A stretch of DNA of 28,533 bases from a virus. A program made the position numbers and the translations under genes. Of the stretch, positions 1 to 5,002 are shown piece after piece. Every line of letters begins with the position of its first letter. Position 1 is the stretch's first letter. The stretch covers positions 1 to 28,533 of the IMG/VR virus record IMGVR_UViG_3300035698_009461; one strand, given 5' to 3'. Under the pieces are notes generated by a model. That model was not told the DNA's origin, did not search any database, and worked only from the letters and a program-made list of their open reading frames with translations.

Positions 1-127
1 ATTTTTGGCACCCTGTCCCCATCGATAGCAGGGGCCATTTTTGGCACCCTGTCCCCATCGATAGCAGGGGCCATTTTTGGCACCCTGTCCCCATCGATAG
101 CAGGGGCCATTTTTGGCACCCTGTCCC
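1..127. repeat. Perfect 36-bp direct tandem repeat, 3.5 copies in window
   Basis: Copies lie at 1-36, 37-72 and 73-108, with a 19-bp partial copy at 109-127. All are identical base for base. Each unit contains a small dyad, CCCTG-N13-CAGGG, and a central ATCGAT palindrome. The array starts at the window edge, so the true copy number is unknown. The period is exactly 12 codons and keeps the minus-strand winged-helix frame open, giving repeats of DRVPKMAPAIDG. Confidence 0.97.
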
Positions 128-518
128 GGCGTCTGGTTGATTCTTCCGCGCGAACTGCCTTCTGGGCAGCAATCCGCTCAGCACGCGACGCCTGCTCTGC
201 CGTTAGCCGATAGCTTCGCCAGGCATCACACGCACGATAGGATCCGCTGTACCCCGATCCGCATGGCTCAACGAAACCATGCTCCACTAACTCGGCCCGA
301 GCGCGCCTGAAAGTCGTTCGAGAACAGACGCACGCGGCTTTCGCCCACGTGAACTGAACGCCGCCAACGGAGCCGTGCCTCGTCGCGTAGTTCCATCTGC
401 CAACGAACTCCGTAAGCAACACGGTAGCCCTCGTCGAAAGGGCCAAGGCGGCCGGACTGGTGACCATCTCCAGGTCCAGCTTGATGAATTGAGCCGGTGT
501 CTGCGTGTCTTGGGTCAT
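1..518 (-). CDS. Winged-helix protein with C-terminal 12-aa tandem repeats (partial, open at left edge)
   Basis: The frame opens with ATG at 516-518, overlapping the stop of the HTH gene upstream by ATGA, and has no stop down to base 1, so the C-terminus lies outside the window. I translated it by hand. Residues ~20-105 look like a winged helix: a hydrophobic helix (VLLTEFVGRWNY), then a recognition-helix-like segment (SRTTFRRARAELVEHGFVE), then a Gly/Tyr/Ser-rich wing. A charged linker (AERIAAQKAVRAEESTRRR) leads into exact repeats of DRVPKMAPAIDG: three whole copies plus part of a fourth in view. Small phage and plasmid replication initiators or regulators often have this wHTH layout. Coupling to an excisionase-like gene fits an early regulatory or replication role. 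The function is inferred; the reading frame and repeat are directly seen. Confidence 0.75.
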   Translation of the reverse strand, partial: MTQDTQTPAQFIKLDLEMVTSPAALALSTRATVLLTEFVGRWNYATRHGSVGGVQFTWAKAACVCSRTTFRRARAELVEHGFVEPCGSGYSGSYRACDAWRSYRLTAEQASRAERIAAQKAVRAEESTRRRDRVPKMAPAIDGDRVPKMAPAIDGDRVPKMAPAIDGDRVPK

Positions 519-745
519 CGGTCTGCCTTTCGGCATTGGACTAGGCTTTGCTCAATCCAGAGGTCAAGGTCTTGGGTGCGATACCGGATGCTCTTTCTGC
601 CGAGACGGACGTAAGGGGGGCCGTTCCGCGACTCGTTCTTCGGCCTGTAGTGTCTGGACTTCCGTAGCCATTGGGGGGACAGGCTGACGTACTCGGCTGC
701 CTCGGCTTCGGTCAACAAATACGTGGCTTTCCCTTGCTCGCTCAT
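515..745 (-). CDS. Excisionase/AlpA-like helix-turn-helix protein
   Basis: A 76-residue protein. It begins with LLTEAEAAEYVSLSPQWLRK, the canonical HTH_17/excisionase opening in which a short helix pair is followed by a Leu-Arg-Lys recognition helix. PPYVRLGRKSIRY (the wing strand) and a final DLDLWIEQ helix follow. I chose the ATG at 743-745 because AAGGAG lies a few bases upstream of it; an in-frame ATG at 764-766 would put that site inside the gene. This family binds DNA to steer integrase toward excision, or acts as a transcription activator (AlpA type). Its stop overlaps the next start (ATGA). It is transcribed away from the integrase, which lies on the other strand. Confidence 0.8.
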   Translation of the reverse strand: MSEQGKATYLLTEAEAAEYVSLSPQWLRKSRHYRPKNESRNGPPYVRLGRKSIRYRTQDLDLWIEQSLVQCRKADR

Positions 746-870
746 TGCATTCTCCTTGGTTGCCATGCCAGATTTTGTCTCTCATGGCTTCACCGTGGAG
801 AACCGTACCAAGACAAATCAACCCCCAATTAATGGCGGATGAAGGGCATTCATATCCAATAGGTACGCTG

Positions 871-899
871 TTGAATTCTCTCGCATCAGGTGCAATACT
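871..899 (+). promoter_or_regulatory. Putative sigma70 promoter for the Lar-like/integrase genes
   Basis: TTGAAT at 871-876 and AATACT at 894-899 are separated by 17 bases, each matching consensus at 4 of 6 positions. A start site near 906 would give a 35-base leader before the ATG at 941. A short dyad, ATGAA-N5-TTCAT (839-853), sits upstream and could be an operator. The 746-940 gap separates divergent genes, so it must also hold the leftward promoter, which I could not identify. Confidence 0.45.
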
Positions 900-940
900 T
901 TGATCCTTGGTGATTTCTGCTTTCTTGGAAGGAAGGCCCT

Positions 941-1516
941 ATGCGCCCCGCCCTACAGCCCTGCCCGTTCTGCGGAAGCCATCGGCCCGCCGTGCGTCGG
1001 CGCATGCTGGGCTACTCAGACACCCTGCTGGCCTACGGCGTGGGCTGTCTCTGCGGAGCCCATGTGCTTCGAGACTACGAGCGCGGCCGGATATCGGTCC
1101 GCGACTGCCGACAGCAGGCTATCGACGCATGGAACGCCCGAACCCCCGTCGAGGCGCCGACGTGCCCGTGCTGCGGCTCTGAGGAGCTCGCCTGCGGTAT
1201 TGGCGACTGGACAGCCTGGGCACAAGTCAATGCGCCGGTCCATTTCGCCAGTTGCGCGGCCTGTGGGCTCACGACGCTGGGCATGCCACCGCCCCATCTC
1301 ACGATGTACACCGCGCCCGTCTGGCACATCGACGGCGTCACCAGGTGGAACGTCCGCGTTTCGCCCGAGAAGTGGATCGACCCGCGCGCCATCGAGCAAG
1401 CCGACACGAAGGCTACGGACGAGTGGTTGCTTGCCGGGTGGCAATATGATCTGCATATGGAACAATTGCTGTACAAGTGCGCGATGCGGGCGCACCCGCC
1501 GAAGTGGAACAAGTAG
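941..1516 (+). CDS. Lar-like restriction-alleviation family protein with two zinc ribbons
   Basis: A 191-residue protein. The N-terminus carries LQPCPFCGS, with Cys8/Cys11 paired with Cys36/Cys38 (GCLCGA), then AIDAWNAR at ~60-67. This is the signature of Lar/restriction-alleviation zinc ribbons from lambdoid phages. A second ribbon follows, with CPCCGS (Cys75/77/78) and CAACG (Cys105/108). Typical Lar-type proteins are about half this length, so the second ribbon and the ~80-residue tail are extra. GGAAGG lies upstream of the ATG. The family name implies modulation of type I restriction, but most members are uncharacterised. The gene lies directly before the integrase, with about 20 bases between stop and the preferred integrase start. 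Confidence 0.7.
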   Translation: MRPALQPCPFCGSHRPAVRRRMLGYSDTLLAYGVGCLCGAHVLRDYERGRISVRDCRQQAIDAWNARTPVEAPTCPCCGSEELACGIGDWTAWAQVNAPVHFASCAACGLTTLGMPPPHLTMYTAPVWHIDGVTRWNVRVSPEKWIDPRAIEQADTKATDEWLLAGWQYDLHMEQLLYKCAMRAHPPKWNK

Positions 1517-1533
1517 GGGGAGTTTTGTCCCAA

Positions 1534-2670
1534 GTGAGACAAAATAGGTCAGACGGGCCGGTGGTCACCGCGCGGCCCAATCGCAAACGCGGCACGTGGT
1601 ACGCAGACGTGCTCTGGCAAGACTCCGGCAAGCGGACCCGGCCGTCCCTCGGAGTGCCCATCGACCAAGACCCGGCGGCCGCGCTCGCAGATTTCAAGCG
1701 TGAGATTCTTCCGGGTATGATTCGAGAGCACCACCAGGCCCAGTTCGTGGCATCGCACGAGTCCTCCGAGACCGGGGAAGCCGGGCCGCGACTTCGGGAT
1801 CTGGCCGATTGGATGGTCGACGTCCACCTGCCGTTCCTCGGGCGCGCTCCGAAGACGATCATGCACTACCGGCGCGTCCTCACGGACTTCGTGGCCTACT
1901 GCGCTACGCGCCACGTTGCCCGCGCTAGCCAACTCTCCTGGCGAATCGTCCAAGAGTGGCAGACGTGGGCCGGGACGATTCGCGGGGATGGGGCGCCGTC
2001 CCGGGATCAGCTTCGAGCCGTGCGCCACTGGCTGAACGAAGCCCACGAGGCGGGGGAACTACAGGAAGCCTCGAATATCAAGTGGACGTTGCCCAAAAAG
2101 AAGAAAGGCTCGCGATTTCGGGCCATAGATCGGGAAGAAATCGCCCGTTTTGAGGCGGCCCTGCAAGACGGGAAACCGGCCCTGTATCCCGTCATCGCCT
2201 GGTGCTACGCCACGGGCTGGCGAATCTCAGACGTGCTCGATCTCCGGTGGGGCGAAGTGGACACGAAGCGGGGCATGATCGAGCGAGAGCAGATCAAGAC
2301 CTCGGCCGCTTTGCCGTATCCCATCACGCCGCGCATGCGGGAACTGCTGGGCGTTGCCCGCGCCGGACTGCCGAAGAAGATGGCGCCGGCCGCCTACGTG
2401 TTCCGGGACGCCAAGGGGAAGCCGTGGACCTACCACCGCTTCAAGAAGAAGCTCGAGTACTTCATCAAGAAGCGATGGGATGGGGAGAACATCACGCCCC
2501 GCGATCTCCGAAAGTCGTTCGGCTCGCACCTGGCTATGGCCGGCTGTCCTCCGAACGTTTTGAAAGAGCTACTCGGTCATGAAGACGTGGCCTTGACGCT
2601 TTCCTTCTACGTTGACGTGGACATGGGCCGCATGGCCGAGTGGGCTGTCAGGCATCAGGACGGGCGATAG
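1534..2670 (+). CDS. int: Tyrosine recombinase (phage integrase)
   Basis: A site-specific recombinase for integration and excision. With the GTG start at 1534 it has 378 residues. The N-terminal part is an arm/core-binding SAM-like domain (LRDLADWMVDVHLPF... TIMHYRRVLTDFVAYC). The catalytic domain shows Arg230 in ATGWRISDVLDLRW, Lys255 in EQIK, Arg326 in PRDLRKS, His349 in LLGHED and the nucleophile Tyr359 in LSFY. The first His of the usual HxxR box is Arg here (RDLR). Start choice: AGGGGGAG at 1515-1522 lies 11 bases before GTG 1534; in-frame GTG 1477 and TTG 1525 are alternatives, the former overlapping the upstream gene. Its 3' end overlaps the opposing small gene by 23 bases. Confidence 0.93.
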   Translation: MRQNRSDGPVVTARPNRKRGTWYADVLWQDSGKRTRPSLGVPIDQDPAAALADFKREILPGMIREHHQAQFVASHESSETGEAGPRLRDLADWMVDVHLPFLGRAPKTIMHYRRVLTDFVAYCATRHVARASQLSWRIVQEWQTWAGTIRGDGAPSRDQLRAVRHWLNEAHEAGELQEASNIKWTLPKKKKGSRFRAIDREEIARFEAALQDGKPALYPVIAWCYATGWRISDVLDLRWGEVDTKRGMIEREQIKTSAALPYPITPRMRELLGVARAGLPKKMAPAAYVFRDAKGKPWTYHRFKKKLEYFIKKRWDGENITPRDLRKSFGSHLAMAGCPPNVLKELLGHEDVALTLSFYVDVDMGRMAEWAVRHQDGR

Positions 2671-2839
2671 CGGATTCGTCGACGTGCTCGACGCAAAGCC
2701 GGACACCTTCAGACAGGTTGCCGTTGCCAATGCGTTCGGCTTTGGCAATCTGGTCGTTGGTCAGAAGCACGCCCACCGTTTTCTTGGGGCCTTCGGGGGT
2801 GCGTGGGCGGCCGCGGCCGCGCTTGGGCTTGTTGGTCAT
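2648..2839 (-). CDS. Small AT-hook plus ribbon-helix-helix-like DNA-binding protein
   Basis: A 63-residue protein. Residues 6-13 (KRGRGRPR) form an AT-hook, a minor-groove binder of AT-rich DNA. After it comes a strand-like VGVLLTNDQ followed by helices with IGNGNLSEGVRLCVEHV, which resembles short CopG/Arc-type ribbon-helix-helix proteins. It is the last gene of the three-gene leftward operon; its start overlaps the preceding stop by ATGA. Its tail overlaps the 3' end of the convergent integrase gene, so the two transcripts are complementary there. It is likely a small repressor or nucleoid-type regulator. The AT-hook is directly visible; the RHH call is by resemblance. Confidence 0.7.
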   Translation of the reverse strand: MTNKPKRGRGRPRTPEGPKKTVGVLLTNDQIAKAERIGNGNLSEGVRLCVEHVDESAIARPDA

Positions 2840-3090
2840 GGCGTGGGCTCCCCGAGGTACGCCAGGACGTTGCGCGCACCGATCTTGTTCGTCAGCGTGG
2901 TTGACGTGGCGTCATGCGGAAGGCGCAGCACATGCTGAGCCCTTGCAATCAGTTCCTCACGTGGGCCGACACCCCAGCGGGCGATACCCACGCCGCTTGT
3001 TTCTCCCGTCTTCACAACCTGTAGCCACTTGGTTGTGTCTGGGTGAAGGAACGAGTAGATGTAGATGCTCATCTCTGTCGCTGTCGTCAT
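2836..3090 (-). CDS. Small protein of unknown function, middle gene of three-gene operon
   Basis: An 84-residue protein I do not recognise. It has an aromatic N-terminal stretch (MSIYIYSFLHPDTTKW), a central ARWGVGPREELIARAQHVLRLP that is probably helical, and a C-terminal LTNKIGARNVLAYLGE. There is no signal peptide, membrane span or metal motif. ATG 3090 is preceded by AAGGAG at good spacing; a second in-frame Met (3069) is possible. The end overlaps the AT-hook gene by ATGA, so both are probably translated together. Confidence 0.65.
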   Translation of the reverse strand: MTTATEMSIYIYSFLHPDTTKWLQVVKTGETSGVGIARWGVGPREELIARAQHVLRLPHDATSTTLTNKIGARNVLAYLGEPTP

Positions 3091-3124
3091 CGCCTCTCTC
3101 CTTGCCGGGCCGGTGCCCGGCGGG

Positions 3125-3379
3125 TTACGCCTCGAAGATTGTCAGGATGCGCTGATCGCCATCCCACTCGTATGCCACGGCGTTATCGTCCTCGTCGCGG
3201 ATAATCGGATTAACGTCGCCTCCACACTGGCAGTCACCACCAGAGCAGCCTGTCTCGCGTACCTTGCGCGATTGAGACTTGCTCAGATCGTGGGGCCAAC
3301 TGTCGCGACTCGGGACTACGATGCGCGCAACCATGCGCGCGTGGAACGGGCTGCTGACTGTCAACGTCGCTGTGCTCAT
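3125..3379 (-). CDS. Small cysteine-containing protein of unknown function, first gene of operon
   Basis: An 84-residue protein I do not recognise. I chose the ATG at 3377-3379 (MSTATLTVSSPFHARMVARI), which follows GGGAGGA at good spacing, over the longer in-frame version starting at 3418. Mid-protein it carries CSGGDCQCGGD, a tight cluster of three cysteines that could bind metal, and it ends in an acidic, beta-like tail (IIRDEDDNAVAYEWDGDQRILTIFEA). It is the first gene after the strong leftward promoter and is separated from the next by 34 bases. Confidence 0.65.
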   Translation of the reverse strand: MSTATLTVSSPFHARMVARIVVPSRDSWPHDLSKSQSRKVRETGCSGGDCQCGGDVNPIIRDEDDNAVAYEWDGDQRILTIFEA

Positions 3380-3421
3380 CGCTCTATCCTCCCTGTTGCT
3401 TGCCCTGTGTTGCCTCAACTG

Positions 3422-3457
3422 TATCTATATTGTATACTATTCTATTCTATTTGTCAA
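3422..3457 (-). promoter_or_regulatory. Near-consensus sigma70 promoter driving the 3379-2648 operon
   Basis: Read on the minus strand, TTGACA (3457-3452) is a perfect -35, followed by exactly 17 bases and TACAAT (3434-3429), a 5 of 6 match to the -10. The predicted start is near 3422, giving a leader of about 43 bases before ATG 3379. The spacer is a run of AATAG repeats, and the whole stretch is much more AT-rich than its surroundings. This is the best promoter in the window. Confidence 0.85.
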
Positions 3458-3823
3458 GGGGTTTGGCAATCTTTTTTCTAGGCTGTAAGTCGTTGGGCGA
3501 TAAGGCGTTATGGCGATTTGGGCGAAAAGTGTACAAAAAAGAACAGAAAAAAGGCAAACCACTGAAAATCCAGGCACGCACCTGGCACGCATCCTGAGAC
3601 CCCTGCAAACATTGAGCGAAAGGGGCCTCAACAGCCTGTCCCCTAGGGGCTGCCAAATTACCTAACCCCTTGCTATGTAAGGGGTTATCTTTTTGCCCAG
3701 GGCGCGATAGGGGCTGAAATTGGGCCTTTTCCACTGAAAATCTGGCACGCGCGCCAAAAGTGTGCCAAGGAATCGGCGCGGATCTCGGCACAAGGCGGGG
3801 GTTTGGCAGGGGGATAGTACAAT
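3458..3823. other. Gene-free, repeat-rich region (candidate attP, origin or terminator region)
   Basis: I find no supportable gene here. It holds the 12-base direct repeat CCACTGAAAATC at 3559-3570 and 3731-3742, each followed by GGCACGC (3573-3579, 3584-3590, 3744-3750). It also holds a series of CCCCT/AGGGG dyads: 3600-3604 with 3621-3625, the palindrome CCCCTAGGGG at 3640-3649, and a long hairpin at 3663-3687. On the minus strand, the TGGCAC/GTGCCA stem (3743-3767) and the CCAGG/CCTGG stem around 3570-3586 each run into GATTTT or ATTTT, so they could be weak tandem terminators for the leftward late operon. The position beside the lysogeny genes also suits a phage attachment site. Confidence 0.55.
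3663..3694 (+). terminator. Rho-independent terminator-like hairpin
   Basis: TAACCCCTT (3663-3671) pairs perfectly with AAGGGGTTA (3679-3687) across a 7-base loop and is followed on the plus strand by TCTTTTT (3688-3694). The form fits termination of rightward transcription, yet no rightward gene lies just upstream, so what it terminates is unclear. On the minus strand the stem has no T-run after it. Confidence 0.55.
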
Positions 3824-3952
3824 CTACTTGCGTCGACGTTGCCGGCGGCGCCGTTGGCCCGCCGTGAGCTGGTGGCCACGCCATGAGATCGAGAACAGCT
3901 TGACCATGCGGCCGCGCAATCGGTCTTTAAGCCAGTCCCGGAGTTTCGCCAT
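3824..3952 (-). CDS. Small arginine-rich ORF overlapping the endolysin 3' end
   Basis: A 42-residue frame. ATG at 3950-3952 follows GGGAG at a spacing of about 8 bases, and the stop is at 3824-3826. The first 26 bases overlap the end of the lysozyme gene in another frame. The N-terminal half (MAKLRDWLKDRLRGRMVKLF) would form a basic amphipathic helix, and the C-terminus is QRRRRQRRRK. I know no family for it. It could be a last gene of the late operon (membrane-active or nucleic-acid-binding), or a chance frame in GC-rich DNA. The ribosome binding site favours a gene; the size and composition call for caution. Confidence 0.4.
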   Translation of the reverse strand: MAKLRDWLKDRLRGRMVKLFSISWRGHQLTAGQRRRRQRRRK

Positions 3953-4397
3953 CGAGCCGCTCCCATAGTTCAGCCTCGGCGGCCCGTCTCCGGACCAGGC
4001 CCGCGAGCGTGATCTTCTTGCCGGTGTCCGGATCCGTGGCTTTCACCCACCGTTTGAGCTGTCCGGGGATCTCGTCATAGTGGCTTGCGTTGATCCGATT
4101 CTTGAGCGTGGACTTGAACAGCGCGCCACGGCCAAGGTTGAACGTCCACGAGCAGAGCGCCGCGTGCTGGTTTCCGCCCAGGGCCACGGCGACCAGTTCG
4201 GCCACGGCCTCCTCGGCCTCCTCCAGGTCTTCCGTGAGCCATTGCTCGGCCTCACGACACGTGCAAACGTCGCCTTCCTGCACGCCCGCCGTGTGCCCGT
4301 ATCCGATGGTCCAGACACCGGCCGGGCACCGGTACGCTTCAAACCGGAGACCCTCGAAGTCGCGGATCAGGGCTCGGCCCGATTCGTTGCATCTCAT
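3927..4397 (-). CDS. GH24 phage lysozyme (endolysin)
   Basis: A 156-residue muramidase that cleaves the peptidoglycan MurNAc-GlcNAc bond at lysis. Glu15 in RDFEGLRFEAYRCPAGVWT is the general acid. Eight residues on, Cys24 takes the place of the T4-type Asp, and Thr30 follows five residues later (IGYGHT). This E-x8-C-x5-T form is common in phage endolysins. The C-terminal half (NQHAALCSWTFNLG, then LAGLVRRRAAEAELW) is the usual GH24 fold. No signal-anchor is seen at the N-terminus, so export should depend on a holin, plausibly the 24-kb holin-like gene. GAGGAG precedes the ATG, which overlaps the upstream stop (ATGA). Confidence 0.93.
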   Translation of the reverse strand: MRCNESGRALIRDFEGLRFEAYRCPAGVWTIGYGHTAGVQEGDVCTCREAEQWLTEDLEEAEEAVAELVAVALGGNQHAALCSWTFNLGRGALFKSTLKNRINASHYDEIPGQLKRWVKATDPDTGKKITLAGLVRRRAAEAELWERLDGETPGLA

Positions 4398-4696
4398 GGC
4401 TTTTTCTCCTCGGCCTCGGCCGGGGTCGCCGTCTCGTCGCGCATGAAAGCGGTATATTGGCGCAGGCTTCCCATGATCGCATTGACCTTGTTCGGAGTAG
4501 TCGACAGCACCGACTCGCCCAAGACGTTCGCGAGCGCGTTCAGGGCGCGATCCGCCCCGTCGTGCATCTGGGCGAATATGGCCGCCTTGTCCGGCTGGGG
4601 CTCCGGCCCCGTGTTGAGTTTGCCCTCGTCCGGTTTGGGCTTCGGTTTGGCGGGCGGCTTCTTGCGTGTCGGTCTTGCCTTTGCTTTCGTTGCCAT
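4394..4696 (-). CDS. Unknown phage protein with Lys/Pro-rich N-terminus
   Basis: A 100-residue protein. Residues 1-35 are a low-complexity Lys/Pro/Ala tail (MATKAKARPTRKKPPAKPKP) likely to be disordered. Residues 38-85 are probably helical (AAIFAQMHDGADRALNALANVLG), and the last residues are acidic. There is no membrane span. GAGGGG precedes the ATG, and the stop overlaps the endolysin start, so it is coupled to lysis. I do not recognise a family. Confidence 0.65.
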   Translation of the reverse strand: MATKAKARPTRKKPPAKPKPKPDEGKLNTGPEPQPDKAAIFAQMHDGADRALNALANVLGESVLSTTPNKVNAIMGSLRQYTAFMRDETATPAEAEEKKP

Positions 4697-4732
4697 GGTA
4701 TTCCCCTCTCGGTTGTGTTTCGCGTGTGCTTC

Positions 4733-4990
4733 CTATGGTTCTGGAATTGGATCAAGCTCGGTGTATATGTTCTTCGCCGTATTCCACGACGTGAGCAGGC
4801 CTGGAGCGTCTGCCGTGATGTTCGCGAGTTCGGCGGCCTTCTGCTCCTCGGTCGCGGGAGTGCCAATCTCTTCAAACCGCGCCTTTTGTACGAGCGCGGC
4901 CCGTGCCTTCTTGGATGCACGTTTCGCGAGACGCCAATGCGCATCCATCGCGTCCGCGAACTCGTCGAGGTTTTCCCATAGTATCGCCAT
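4733..4990 (-). CDS. Small helical protein of unknown function downstream of the tail fibre
   Basis: An 85-residue, mostly charged and Ala-rich sequence (MDAHWRLAKRASKKARAAL, then ATEEQKAAELANITADAPGLL) that should be largely alpha-helical. There is no transmembrane segment or motif I recognise. A clear AAGGAG precedes the ATG. It begins 12 bases after the tail-fibre stop in the late operon. Small genes in this position are sometimes fibre-assembly helpers, but the sequence gives no proof of that here. Confidence 0.65.
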   Translation of the reverse strand: MAILWENLDEFADAMDAHWRLAKRASKKARAALVQKARFEEIGTPATEEQKAAELANITADAPGLLTSWNTAKNIYTELDPIPEP

Positions 4991-5002
4991 GACGTTCTCC
5001 TT

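Noticed and set aside
1-127. CRISPR-like repeat array
   Set aside because: The units abut with no variable spacers, and the period of 36 bases is an exact multiple of three that preserves a coding frame. It is a coding tandem repeat.
113-310. Plus-strand ORF over the left end
   Set aside because: It lies opposite the better-supported winged-helix frame, has no ribosome binding site and a composition typical of antisense GC-rich frames.
900-1547. Overlapping 215-residue plus-strand frame
   Set aside because: Arg/Ser/Pro-rich shadow of the Lar-like gene; the zinc-ribbon frame is clearly the coding one.
3458-3823. tRNA or tmRNA gene serving as attachment site
   Set aside because: No cloverleaf, GTTCGAATC-type arm or CCA end is present.
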